Both the position numbers and the translations under genes were made by a program. A DNA stretch of 64,000 bases from Wenyingzhuangia aestuarii (lineage in GTDB: Bacteria; Bacteroidota; Bacteroidia; Flavobacteriales; Flavobacteriaceae), in contig NZ_JAATJG010000008.1 of assembly GCF_011927765.1 (NCBI RefSeq), positions 113,181-177,180 on the forward strand, written 5' to 3'. A model generated the notes under the pieces. That model saw nothing but the letters and a program-made list of their open reading frames with translations, was not told the origin of the DNA and did no database searches. Shown here piece after piece: positions 18,158 to 27,426 of this stretch (position 1 is its first letter; every line of letters starts with the position of its first letter).

Positions 18158-19207
18158 ATGAAATCACTCGCAAAAAGAAAAGATAGTTTAGCAGATCCTA
18201 AAAACCAATTGGCCTTGTTCAATAGTGGAGCTTTTGCTAACGGAGAATTACCCACTTTTAAACAAAAAGTTTCAGAAAGCAATCAATACCCATTAAAACC
18301 TACAAAACTTGAAATTTTTCAGGTAAACGTTGGGTATATGTGTAATCAGGTTTGTGCACATTGCCATGTAGATGCTGGTCCGGACAGAAAAGAAATTATG
18401 ACTACCGAAACCATGCAATTGTGTTTGGACAAGTTAAAAGAATCTGGTGCTACTACTTTAGATTTAACAGGAGGTGCTCCAGAAATGAATCCGAATTTTA
18501 GATGGTTTGTAGAAGAGGCTAGTAAAATTGGAGTGCAAGATTTTATTGTACGTTCTAATCTTACCATTCTAAGAGCCAATAAAAAATATTACGATTTACC
18601 TGACTTTTTTAAAAAACACAACATTCATGTAGTGTCTTCTTTGCCTTTTTACAAACGTGGTAAAACAGACAAACAACGTGGAAATGGTGTTTTTGATGAT
18701 TCTATAAAAGCTTTAAAAGAATTAAACAAAGTAGGTTACGGAATAGAAGGAAGTGGCTTGCAGTTAGATTTGGTTTTTAATCCTTCTGGTGCTTTTTTAC
18801 CAGGAAACCAGGCAGAACTAGAGCAGGAATTTAAAACAGCTTTAAAAGAAGATTTTGGCATTACGTTTAACAATTTATTTGCCATTACCAATTTACCTGT
18901 AAGTCGATTTTTAGAATTTTTAGTAGCTTCTGAAAACTACGAAGATTACATGGACGAATTGGTAGATGCTTACAATCCATCGGCCGTAGAAAATTTAATG
19001 TGTAAAAACACCATTTCTGTAGATTGGAACGGAAATTTATACGATTGCGATTTTAATCAGCAATTAGATTTAAAAGTAGCTACCAAAGGAAAACATTTAT
19101 CAGAGTTTGATGTAGAAGCTTTAAGTAATAGACAAATTATAGTTTCTCAACATTGTTACGGTTGTACAGCCGGTGCTGGGAGTAGCTGTCAAGGAAGTGT
19201 AGCATAA
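18158..19207 (+). CDS. arsS: Arsenosugar biosynthesis radical SAM protein ArsS
   Basis: 349 residues. The cluster motif C62-x3-C66-x2-C69 (CNQVCAHCH) binds the 4Fe-4S cluster and SAM; TLDLTGGAPEMNPNFRWFV is the GGE-like SAM-binding strand. The C-terminal part (LMCKNTISVDWNGNLYDCDFNQQL, then CYGCTAGAGSSCQG) is the auxiliary cysteine region of the rSAM/selenodomain family TIGR04167. In some members a selenocysteine sits in this last motif; here no UGA is seen and cysteines are used. ArsS joins the 5'-deoxyadenosyl group to dimethylated arsenic, making the arsenosugar precursor. A glycosyltransferase-fold gene follows by 2 bp. Confidence 0.9.
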   Translation: MKSLAKRKDSLADPKNQLALFNSGAFANGELPTFKQKVSESNQYPLKPTKLEIFQVNVGYMCNQVCAHCHVDAGPDRKEIMTTETMQLCLDKLKESGATTLDLTGGAPEMNPNFRWFVEEASKIGVQDFIVRSNLTILRANKKYYDLPDFFKKHNIHVVSSLPFYKRGKTDKQRGNGVFDDSIKALKELNKVGYGIEGSGLQLDLVFNPSGAFLPGNQAELEQEFKTALKEDFGITFNNLFAITNLPVSRFLEFLVASENYEDYMDELVDAYNPSAVENLMCKNTISVDWNGNLYDCDFNQQLDLKVATKGKHLSEFDVEALSNRQIIVSQHCYGCTAGAGSSCQGSVA

Positions 19208-19209
19208 AG

Positions 19210-19890
19210 ATGAGCCACAAAACTGCTTTTTTAATTTTTGCGCAATCAGCCACTGCAGAATCTAAACAGATTCCCAATGCAGAATTGCTGTTTGAGCAAC
19301 TAAACCTAGACATTCTTAAGAAAGTGAGGCAAACCAACATGCCTTATTTTGTTAGTAATGAACAAGATCAGGTAGGTAATGATTTTGGTGCAAAACTAAC
19401 CAATGCATTGTCTAAAGTTTTTAAAAAAGGGTACGATTATGTAATTACCGTTGGGAACGATACTCCCGAAATTACTACAGGTATTTTAAAAAAATCTATT
19501 AAAAACACCGCTAAAAAAAAGCTAACCTTTGGTCCATCTAAAGATGGTGGATTTTATTTAATGACATTTTCTAAAAAAGAATTTCAGTCAGAAGAATATC
19601 AAAAATTACCTTGGCAAACCTCATCCTTAGTTAAAAACACGTTACTCCTTTTAAACAATAAATCTAATCACAAATTAGTTCTTTTATCTCCTTTAAAAGA
19701 TATAGACACCCTTACCGATTTAACGTCTCTTTTTTTACAACACAATCATATTTCCCTAGCTCTTAAAGAGCTTTTTAAACTTTTAATTTTTATAAAAAAA
19801 ACCAAAGTCTTTTATAAAAACTCACATTTTACTTCTTTTATAAATACTTGTTTTTACAACAAAGGATCTCCTATTTTTCTTTCTTTATAA
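19210..19890 (+). CDS. DUF2064 / CofC-fold transferase, arsenosugar-associated
   Basis: 226 residues. The first 165 show a CofC-like nucleotidyl/glycosyl-transferase core: FLIFAQSATAESKQIPNAELL, KGYDYVITVGNDTPEITTGIL (the metal-binding D of GNDTP), then LTFGPSKDGGFYLMTFSKKEF. This mirrors the related gene at 26817 (GSDIETL and IGPSEDGGYYLLGL). Its N-terminal basic loop, usually RxPxxGxVKTRL in the family, is degenerate, so activity may be altered. The C-terminal 60 residues are hydrophobic/basic and resemble nothing I know. Stop-to-start distance from arsS is 2 bp. Confidence 0.75.
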   Translation: MSHKTAFLIFAQSATAESKQIPNAELLFEQLNLDILKKVRQTNMPYFVSNEQDQVGNDFGAKLTNALSKVFKKGYDYVITVGNDTPEITTGILKKSIKNTAKKKLTFGPSKDGGFYLMTFSKKEFQSEEYQKLPWQTSSLVKNTLLLLNNKSNHKLVLLSPLKDIDTLTDLTSLFLQHNHISLALKELFKLLIFIKKTKVFYKNSHFTSFINTCFYNKGSPIFLSL

Positions 19891-19961
19891 TCTACAAAAC
19901 TAACTACAATCTCTTTTATAGTTAGCTAGCATTCTTATTTTATTATTTTAACAAACTATAC

Positions 19962-22900
19962 ATGAAACTACTATTTACTAGTGTTTTGTTCATTTTGTCA
20001 TTGTCTTTATTTGCCCAAAAAACAATTACAGGAACTATTTTTAACAAGAAAGATAAAAGTACCATTGCTTTTGTAACTATTAACGATACCGAGGGAAATC
20101 AAGCCATTTCTAATGAGAATGGAGTATTTACCATTACAACAAATCAAAATACACTTACGTTTTCTTCTATTGGGTTTATTGATGAAACACTCTCTGTAAA
20201 AAACAAAACCACTTTAACCGTTTTTCTTACAGAAAACACAACGGAACTAAACGAAATTGTGATTACTGCTTTAGGAGTAAAACAAGAAAAAAAGGAATTG
20301 GGCTATAGTGTTCAAACCCTAAGACCTAAAGATATTGCACAAGTTAAAACTGTTAATTTTTTAGACAATCTTTCTGGTAAAATTGCAGGAGTACAAGTAA
20401 CTAGAGGAGCTACAGGTGTTGGCTCTTCTTCTAAAATAACCATTAGAGGAGAATCTTCTTTTTCTAATAACAATCCTTTGTTTATTGTTGATGGAACTCC
20501 TATTAACAACAATACAATTTTTAACACCACCAACGAGGCTGCTGCTGGTTTTCAGGAAGTAGATTTTGGTAACGGAGCTATGGAAGTTAATGCAGATGAT
20601 ATTGCCTCTGTTACGGTTTTAAAAGGACCTAGTGCTGCCGCTTTGTATGGTACCAGGGCTGCGAACGGAGTTATTGTTATTACCACTAAAAATGGAGAAA
20701 AAAGCAACGGGTTGGGAATAGAAATTAACAGCAGTTCTTTTATTGATACGGCTTTTAAACTTCCTAAATTTCAAAATCAATACGGACAAGGACAGTCGGG
20801 AGTTTTTGAATTTAAAGATGGTTTGGGTGCTGGTATTAGCGATAATATTACTTATTCTTGGGGACCTAAATTAGATACCAATATTTTAATTCCTCAATTT
20901 GATAGTCCTGTTACTTTGCCTGATGGAACTATTGTAAGAGGTGGAGATACTTCTTTGTATAACAACTTGCCTATTACAGCTACCCCGTTTACATCTAACC
21001 CAAACAATTTAAAAGATTTTTACAAAACTGGTTTTACAACTATAAACAACATTGCTATTTCTAACGGTTTTGATAAAGGAAATTACAGACTATCACTTAC
21101 CGATTTAAATAGCGAATCTATTATACCGGGTGTAAACCTAAAAAGAAAAACTGCTTTTGCTAAAATAAACGTTAAACCTAGTTTAAACACTGTAGTAAAT
21201 GTATCGGCAAGTTATACACAATCAGAAAGTGACAACAGACCTTCTAACGGATATGGAAGTGAAAACGTAAATTATTCTTTGGTTGCTTGGGGCCCCAGAT
21301 CTTTAAACATTAATAGTTTAAAAAATTATTGGCAACCAGGATTAGAAGACAGACAACAGTTTTCTTACAATTATACTTTTTTTGATAATCCTTATTTTAT
21401 TTTACAAGAAAACAGAAACTCATTTAACAGAGATCGTGTTTTTGGAAACATAAATATTCAACAAAACTTTAACAAATACTGGTCTTTAAAACTAAGATCG
21501 GGTATTGATTATTCTTCTGAAATCCGTCAGTTTAGACGTGCATTTAGTAGCAATCGTTTTAAAAACGGAGGCTATGCAGAACACAATGTGTATTACAAAG
21601 AAATCAATTCCGATTTTTTAATCAACTATAAAAACAAATACAACCAATGGAAAATAGACGTTTCTTTTGGAGGAAACACTTTAAAACAAACTGCCAACAC
21701 CAGCCAAGCACAAACCATTAGTTTGGCACAACCTGGCATTTTTAATTTAAACAATGCTGCAAGCCCTATTGATGTTTTTCAGCAAACAGCAACAAAAAAA
21801 ATAAACTCGCTTTATGGTATTGCCAAGTTTAAATATTCAAATCTGGTTTATATAGACATTACCGGACGTAATGATTGGTCTAGTGCTTTGGCAACTCCTT
21901 TTGGAGCAGATAATACTTCTTTCTTTTACCCTTCTATATCTTCTAGTTTTATTGTATCCAATGCAGTTAAATTGCCAGAGTATATTTCATTTGCCAAACT
22001 TAGGGCTAGTGTTGCACAAGTAGGGAACGACACCAATCCGTATCAAACCTCTAGCGTATTTAACTCACAAACAACCGTAAATGGAAATCCTACATTTAGC
22101 AGTCAAGATTTTATTCCTAACGAGAATTTAAAACCTGAATCTACTACGGCTTACGAAATTGGTGGTGTTGTAAATTTCTTTAACAATCGTTTTAATGTTG
22201 ATGTTACTTATTACAACTCCACTACCAAAGATCAAATTATTTCTTTGCCTATACCTGTATCCTCAGGATACAATCAACAAGTAGTTAATGGAGGAAAAGT
22301 AAGAACACAAGGTGTTGAAATACTTTTAAACACAACCCCATTTAAAACAAAAGACTTTACTTGGAATGTACTTTTTAACTTTAACAGTACTCGTTCTAAA
22401 ATATTAGATTTACCTCAACAAGACAGTTCTTTAACACTTGCTTACAGTCGTATTTACGATAGTGCTAACCAAACCGTATACTTTCAGGTAGAAAAAGGTG
22501 GACGTATTGGTGATTTTTATGGAACGGGTTATTTAAAAAATGAAAATGGTTATTTTGTAATTGATGGAGATGGAAATTTTATAGCAGACAACACATTAAA
22601 AAAACTAGGAAACTACAATCCTGATTTTACCTTAGGATGGACCAACAATTTTAGCTACAAAAACTGGAATGCAAACTTTGTGTTTGATTGGAGTCAAGGA
22701 GGAAAAATTGTATCTAGAACACGTGCTTTAGGAAATGTAGGAGGGCAATTGGCAGAAACAAGCCATAGACCTACAGAAGGAATTGTAGCCAAAGGAGTGG
22801 TAAATACTGGAACGGCTGAAAACCCAATATATGTGGCCAATACTACCGCTATTAGTGCCGAAAGTTATTACAGACAATATTACGATCGTAATCATGAAGA

Positions 22901-23168
22901 AAATAATATTTACAATGCTAGCTTTTTAAAATTAAGACAAATTTCTATTGGGTATAGTTTTCCTCTAAAAAAGGGAAGTTTAGGCTTAAAAGATGGAGCT
23001 AATATTAAAGTATCTCTTATTGGTAAAAATTTATTTGCCTTTACAGAAAATCCACATTTTGATCCTGAACAAATTGCCGTACAAGGAAATGGTTTTGTAA
23101 GTGGTGTAGAAGATTTAAGCTATGCTACCACTAAAAGTTACGGAATTAATTTGGGATTAAAATTTTAA
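19962..23168 (+). CDS. SusC/RagA-type TonB-dependent outer-membrane transporter
   Basis: 1068 residues. Signal peptide (LFILSLSLFAQ), then a carboxypeptidase-regulatory-like domain (KTITGTIFNKKDKSTIAFVTI), a TonB box region (LNEIVITALGVKQEKK), a plug domain (LSGKIAGVQVTRG, IRGESSF, PLFIVDGTPINN, LKGPSAAALYGTRAANGVIVITTK) and a C-terminal 22-strand barrel ending in GINLGLKF. These proteins import large or scarce solutes with a SusD lipoprotein lid and energy from ExbB/ExbD. A SusD gene follows after 9 bp. It starts 71 bp after the DUF2064 gene, where a 7-bp inverted repeat (19900-19906 with 19919-19925) may mark a regulatory site. Confidence 0.95.
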   Translation: MKLLFTSVLFILSLSLFAQKTITGTIFNKKDKSTIAFVTINDTEGNQAISNENGVFTITTNQNTLTFSSIGFIDETLSVKNKTTLTVFLTENTTELNEIVITALGVKQEKKELGYSVQTLRPKDIAQVKTVNFLDNLSGKIAGVQVTRGATGVGSSSKITIRGESSFSNNNPLFIVDGTPINNNTIFNTTNEAAAGFQEVDFGNGAMEVNADDIASVTVLKGPSAAALYGTRAANGVIVITTKNGEKSNGLGIEINSSSFIDTAFKLPKFQNQYGQGQSGVFEFKDGLGAGISDNITYSWGPKLDTNILIPQFDSPVTLPDGTIVRGGDTSLYNNLPITATPFTSNPNNLKDFYKTGFTTINNIAISNGFDKGNYRLSLTDLNSESIIPGVNLKRKTAFAKINVKPSLNTVVNVSASYTQSESDNRPSNGYGSENVNYSLVAWGPRSLNINSLKNYWQPGLEDRQQFSYNYTFFDNPYFILQENRNSFNRDRVFGNINIQQNFNKYWSLKLRSGIDYSSEIRQFRRAFSSNRFKNGGYAEHNVYYKEINSDFLINYKNKYNQWKIDVSFGGNTLKQTANTSQAQTISLAQPGIFNLNNAASPIDVFQQTATKKINSLYGIAKFKYSNLVYIDITGRNDWSSALATPFGADNTSFFYPSISSSFIVSNAVKLPEYISFAKLRASVAQVGNDTNPYQTSSVFNSQTTVNGNPTFSSQDFIPNENLKPESTTAYEIGGVVNFFNNRFNVDVTYYNSTTKDQIISLPIPVSSGYNQQVVNGGKVRTQGVEILLNTTPFKTKDFTWNVLFNFNSTRSKILDLPQQDSSLTLAYSRIYDSANQTVYFQVEKGGRIGDFYGTGYLKNENGYFVIDGDGNFIADNTLKKLGNYNPDFTLGWTNNFSYKNWNANFVFDWSQGGKIVSRTRALGNVGGQLAETSHRPTEGIVAKGVVNTGTAENPIYVANTTAISAESYYRQYYDRNHEENNIYNASFLKLRQISIGYSFPLKKGSLGLKDGANIKVSLIGKNLFAFTENPHFDPEQIAVQGNGFVSGVEDLSYATTKSYGINLGLKF

Positions 23169-23177
23169 GAAAACATC

Positions 23178-24617
23178 ATGAAAAATTACATATATACATT
23201 CATCATTTTAGGTTTATCATTCGTAAGCTGCACCCATAATTTTGAGGAAATTAATACCAATCCAAATGCTCCAAATCGGGTAACTTCTGATTTGTTGTTA
23301 AGACAAGTGGTTTATAATTTTGCAGAAGAAATGAGCTACGAAGGTTTTGTTGCTGGAGATTTATTAGGGCAATACAGAACTGCTTTGGATTTTAATTTGT
23401 TTGACAGGCACGATTTAAAATCACCTCAATTAGGCGGTAATCCTTGGGCTATTTTTTACACCAATCTTAGAGACAATCAAATTCTTTTAGAACAGTCTAA
23501 AACACAAATTTCAGAAACAGTATATAAAGGACCTTCATTAATTTTAAAAGCATACATGACTGCTGGTCTCACAGATTTATTTGGAGATGTTCCTTATTTT
23601 GATGCTTTTGATGGCATTAACAAAGAAGTAACTCCAGCTTATGACAGCCAACAAGCTATTTACACAGCTCCTTTAGGAATTCTTGATAACTTAGAAAAAG
23701 CAAACACAGCTATAGATGCCTATACGGGAAGTATTCCTTTAAATGGAGATCTTTTGTTTAATGGTGATTTAGACGGATGGAAAAGAATGTCTAATTCTTT
23801 ACAGTTAAAATATTTACTACGAATTTCTAAAAAGATGGATGTCTCCGAAAAAATGCAAGCTCTTTTTACGGAAGATTATTTTATCAAAGAAAATCATCAG
23901 AATGCTGTTTTTAATTTTTCTGCCAATGCTCCTAATAATTTTAGACTGTCTCGTTTAAGAATTGGTGACTTTAACAATTTTGTATTATCAGAAACTTATG
24001 AAAATATTTTAACTTCTTTAAACGATCCTAGGCTAAATACTTTGTTCAGACCTTTTGAAAATTCAAACTCAGAGGATTTTAAGGGATTATTTAACGGAAT
24101 CAACCCCTCTGTAACTCAAGTAAATTTAGCCGACTATTCTTTGGCCAGTTCTCTTTTTAGAGAAAATTCATCAAGCTTAAAAGCAAATTTCATTACTGCT
24201 TGGGAAACCTATTTTATACTGGCAGAGGCTGCTCAAAAAGGATTGATTACGGCAGATGCCAAAAATTTATACGAACAAGGTGTAACGCTAGCTTTTGAAT
24301 ATTGGAACACTTCCTTACCTGATGATTATTTAATCAACAATGCCAATTTTAATGCCCCTGGTACTACTCCTCTACAACAAATTAGTACGCAAAAATGGAT
24401 TGCCAATATTATAAATGGTTATGAGGGATGGACAGAATATAGAAGAACAGGATTTCCTGAATTGCAAACTATTTCTGCTAGTTTAAATAACAATATCATT
24501 CCTGCAAGAATGCCCTACCCTACAGATGAAATTACATTGAACCAAGAGAACTACAATAAAGTAGCTTCTAAGACAAATAACAATAGTATTAACGTGCCTG
24601 TTTGGTGGAACGAATAA
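23178..24617 (+). CDS. SusD/RagB family outer-membrane lipoprotein
   Basis: 479 residues with lipobox LSFVSC. The sequence then shows the SusD pattern: NTNPNAPNRVTSDLLLRQVVY, PWAIFYTNLRDNQILLEQS, LTDLFGDVPYFDAFDG, WKRMSNSLQLKYLLRISKKM, AEAAQKGLI, and the C-terminal YEGWTEYRRTGFPEL followed by RMPYPTDEITLNQENYN. It acts as the substrate-capturing lid over the SusC partner upstream. The membrane transporter gene follows after 7 bp. Confidence 0.93.
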   Translation: MKNYIYTFIILGLSFVSCTHNFEEINTNPNAPNRVTSDLLLRQVVYNFAEEMSYEGFVAGDLLGQYRTALDFNLFDRHDLKSPQLGGNPWAIFYTNLRDNQILLEQSKTQISETVYKGPSLILKAYMTAGLTDLFGDVPYFDAFDGINKEVTPAYDSQQAIYTAPLGILDNLEKANTAIDAYTGSIPLNGDLLFNGDLDGWKRMSNSLQLKYLLRISKKMDVSEKMQALFTEDYFIKENHQNAVFNFSANAPNNFRLSRLRIGDFNNFVLSETYENILTSLNDPRLNTLFRPFENSNSEDFKGLFNGINPSVTQVNLADYSLASSLFRENSSSLKANFITAWETYFILAEAAQKGLITADAKNLYEQGVTLAFEYWNTSLPDDYLINNANFNAPGTTPLQQISTQKWIANIINGYEGWTEYRRTGFPELQTISASLNNNIIPARMPYPTDEITLNQENYNKVASKTNNNSINVPVWWNE

Positions 24618-24624
24618 TAAAAAT

Positions 24625-25962
24625 ATGAATATAATCACCCTACAATGGAGTTTAGTTATAGGATCTAGTTTGTTGCTATTTCTGTTTTCTCCGTTTGTAA
24701 AAACTAGCAATGCTTTTTACAAAGCTACTTCCAAACTAAAATCGCCAACTACTTTTGTGCTTACAGGTAGCTTGGTTATTTCTTGGATTTTTTCTAAAAG
24801 TATTACCAATGCTGCTAACCTAGGATTGGCTTATGGAATTGTAGGTGGATTGGCCTATGCTGCCTACTATCTTTCTTTTGTTGTAGCAGGTGTTGTTATT
24901 TATTATTTAAGAACCAAAGGAGGCTTTACTAGTATTCATCATTTTATTTATAGCAAATACGGACAAAAAGCTATCAATCTATTTTCTATTTTAATTGCCT
25001 TTAGACTTTTCAACGAAGTTTGGAGCAATACCATGGTGATAGGTTCTTATTTTGGAGATGTAAATTCCAATTCTTACTACATTGCCATTGTTGTATTTAC
25101 CATTCTTACCCTTGCTTATTCTTTAAAAGGAGGCTTGAGTAGTTCCATTTTTACAGACATCATTCAAATGGGATTGTTTTCTGTATTGTTAGGAATTATT
25201 TTATGGCAATTGTTTAGCATAACCGAATTTACCACACAAACAGTTCTAAATTCTGGAGATTGGAGTTTTAATATGGGCTTAAATTTACTTTTTGCGGCCG
25301 TATTGCAATCTTTTAGTTATCCTTTTCACGATCCTGTGTTAACAGATAGAGGTTTTATTAGCAAACCCAAAACCACCTTAAAAAGTTTTATTGCAGCAGG
25401 AATTGTTGGTTTTATTTGTATTGCCCTTTTTAGTGTTGTAGGTATTTATGCCAAACATATGGGCTTGCAAGGACAAGCAGCTGTACAGGTAGGAAAAACA
25501 TTAGGTGTTGGACTTTTAGTAGTCATTAATTTTATTATGATTACCTCTGCATCATCTACCTTAGATTCTACCTTTTCTTCTTTTTCTAAATTGATTGTAA
25601 TTGATTTAAAAAAGAGTAAAAGCGTTTCTTTAGGTAGGCTTGTTATGATTTTATTAGCCATTTTAGGAACCATCCCTATTTTTTTAAATGCCGAAGTTTT
25701 AACGGCTACAACCATATCTGGAACCATGGTAATAGGACTGACTCCTATTTTTATGTTTTGGCACATAAAAGCTCCAAAACTCAGTTTTTTCCTAAGTCTA
25801 ACCAGCGGATTACTTTTTGGATTTTTACTTCTTTTTAATCTATTTCCAACCTTTTTAATACTAACCCAAGGTCCTTATGCCGATTTACTTTGGGTGAATG
25901 TTTGGGGAATTCTTTTATGTACAATTTTATACTGGACACCTATATGGATGCACAAAAAATAA
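24625..25962 (+). CDS. Sodium:solute symporter family protein
   Basis: 445 residues with about 12 hydrophobic segments, an SSS-type inner-membrane symporter. Typical parts are ISWIFSKSITNAANLGLAYGIVGGLAYAAYYLSF early on, AYSLKGGLSSSIFTDIIQMGLF in the middle, and TSASSTLDSTFSSFSKLIVIDLKKS, which holds the sodium-site serines and threonines. Length is somewhat shorter than sugar or proline symporters. With the SusCD pair it gives a full route from outside to cytoplasm. The next gene overlaps its end by 19 bp. Confidence 0.88.
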   Translation: MNIITLQWSLVIGSSLLLFLFSPFVKTSNAFYKATSKLKSPTTFVLTGSLVISWIFSKSITNAANLGLAYGIVGGLAYAAYYLSFVVAGVVIYYLRTKGGFTSIHHFIYSKYGQKAINLFSILIAFRLFNEVWSNTMVIGSYFGDVNSNSYYIAIVVFTILTLAYSLKGGLSSSIFTDIIQMGLFSVLLGIILWQLFSITEFTTQTVLNSGDWSFNMGLNLLFAAVLQSFSYPFHDPVLTDRGFISKPKTTLKSFIAAGIVGFICIALFSVVGIYAKHMGLQGQAAVQVGKTLGVGLLVVINFIMITSASSTLDSTFSSFSKLIVIDLKKSKSVSLGRLVMILLAILGTIPIFLNAEVLTATTISGTMVIGLTPIFMFWHIKAPKLSFFLSLTSGLLFGFLLLFNLFPTFLILTQGPYADLLWVNVWGILLCTILYWTPIWMHKK

Positions 25963-26807
25963 CATCGGACAAACTACTTATTTTTGGAGGAGTCTATAGC
26001 AATTTACAAGCATTACAATCTTTAATAAAACAAGCAGAAAAATTAAACATTCCTGCTGAGAATTGTATTTGTACAGGAGATATTGTGGGGTATTGTGCCT
26101 CACCAGAAGAAACCATTCAGACATTTAAAAATTGGGGAGCTAAAAGTATTTTAGGAAATGTAGAAATTCAATTAATTAACGAAGCTTTGCATTGTGGTTG
26201 CGATTTTTCTAAAGGTTCTAAATGCGATGTATTATCGAATATTTGGTATCCTTATGCTCAAAAAAACATTTCTAAAGATTCTTTAGATTTTTTAAAAACT
26301 TTACCAGAACATTTGCATTTTACATGGAACCATCTAAAAATAAGTACGGTTCATGGTTCCCATGCCAATACATCAGAATTTGTGTTTAATTCAACTCCTT
26401 GGCATAACAAACAACAAAGTTTTAACACCACACAAAGTGATGTGATTATTGCTGGACATAGTGGATTGCCTTTTTACGATTATCAAGAAAACAAATACTG
26501 GATCAATCCTGGAGTCATAGGAATGCCTGCTAATGATGGAACACCTAAAGTTTGGTATGCTATTTTAGAACAAAAAGAACAAGAAATCACCATTAGCTAC
26601 CATCAACTTGATTATGATTTTTCTAGAGCTGCAAAGCTTATGTTACAACACAACTTACCCAATTCTTATGCCCAAACATTAAGCTCCGGTATTTGGGACA
26701 ATATGGATATTTTACCAACTAAAGAAAGTAAGCTACAAGGACAAAAAATAACTTTAGATTCTCTAATTTTAAAGAGCAAAACAAACCCGATTTCAATAAA
26801 AAAATAA
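25944..26807 (+). CDS. Metallophosphoesterase family protein
   Basis: 287 residues from the ATG at 25944; an earlier start at 25890 would overlap the symporter by 73 bp, so the later ATG was chosen. The calcineurin-like fold is visible but with an altered first motif: LLIFGGVYSNLQAL where D-x-H is expected, then CTGDIVGYCASPEETIQ, SILGNVE (N in place of GNHD), STVHGSH and IAGHSGLPF with WINPGVIGMP. Metal ligands of the later motifs are present. The family removes phosphate from nucleotides or sugar phosphates; a substrate from the arsenosugar route is possible. The CGCDFSKGSKCD insertion is unusual. Confidence 0.82.
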   Translation: MDAQKITSDKLLIFGGVYSNLQALQSLIKQAEKLNIPAENCICTGDIVGYCASPEETIQTFKNWGAKSILGNVEIQLINEALHCGCDFSKGSKCDVLSNIWYPYAQKNISKDSLDFLKTLPEHLHFTWNHLKISTVHGSHANTSEFVFNSTPWHNKQQSFNTTQSDVIIAGHSGLPFYDYQENKYWINPGVIGMPANDGTPKVWYAILEQKEQEITISYHQLDYDFSRAAKLMLQHNLPNSYAQTLSSGIWDNMDILPTKESKLQGQKITLDSLILKSKTNPISIKK

Positions 26808-26816
26808 TCAATAAAA

Positions 26817-27425
26817 ATGAGCAACCAACTCTTAATTATATTTATACGCAGACCCGAATTAGGAAAAGTAAAAACACGTTTGGCTAAAGACACTTCTGAT
26901 GAAGTTGCTTTGGCTGTTTATAAAGATTTATTAGTCCACACACACAACATTACCAAAAATTTAGAGGTTGATAAATGGGTGTTTTATACAGACGAAATTG
27001 AATTTGATGACCTTTGGGATGAAGGAGAATTTATGAAATTGATTCAAGCCAAAGGAGATTTAGGAGCTAAAATGCAAGAAGCTTTTTTTAAAGGTTTTGG
27101 TGCTGGCTACTTAGAAATTGTCATTATTGGTAGTGATATAGAAACCCTAACCACAGAAATTATAGAAGATGCTTTTGAGCAAGTAAAAGAACAAACCGTT
27201 ATAGGTCCGTCTGAAGATGGAGGTTATTATTTATTAGGTTTAAACGAACCTAGAACCGATGTGTTTACCAATAAAGAATGGGGAACAGATTCGGTACTTA
27301 GAGATACCTTTTTAGATTTGTCAGACGAAGAAGTGGCAATTCTTGATGAGTTAAATGATATTGATGTATTAGAAGATATAGAAGAAGATTCTTTCTTATA
27401 TCATCACGTTAAAAATTATAAATAA
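26817..27425 (+). CDS. TIGR04282-type arsenosugar biosynthesis glycosyltransferase
   Basis: 202 residues. The nucleotide-binding start IIFIRRPELGKVKTRLAKD, the metal-site IVIIGSDIETLTTEII and IGPSEDGGYYLLGLNEP are the hallmarks of the rSAM/selenodomain-associated transferase 1 (CofC-like) family. NKEWGTDSVLRDTF and LNDIDVLEDIEE close the domain. It should attach a sugar-type or polyol group in arsenosugar assembly, by family assignment. It is one base from the PNP gene. A divergent relative, at 19210, lies in the same cluster. Confidence 0.9.
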   Translation: MSNQLLIIFIRRPELGKVKTRLAKDTSDEVALAVYKDLLVHTHNITKNLEVDKWVFYTDEIEFDDLWDEGEFMKLIQAKGDLGAKMQEAFFKGFGAGYLEIVIIGSDIETLTTEIIEDAFEQVKEQTVIGPSEDGGYYLLGLNEPRTDVFTNKEWGTDSVLRDTFLDLSDEEVAILDELNDIDVLEDIEEDSFLYHHVKNYK

Positions 27426-27426
27426 A

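Noticed and set aside
17926..18282. 118-residue frame on the minus strand across the heptamer repeats
   Set aside because: It depends on the repeat units (recurring GIRYQVSG-type residues) and covers known genes on the plus strand.
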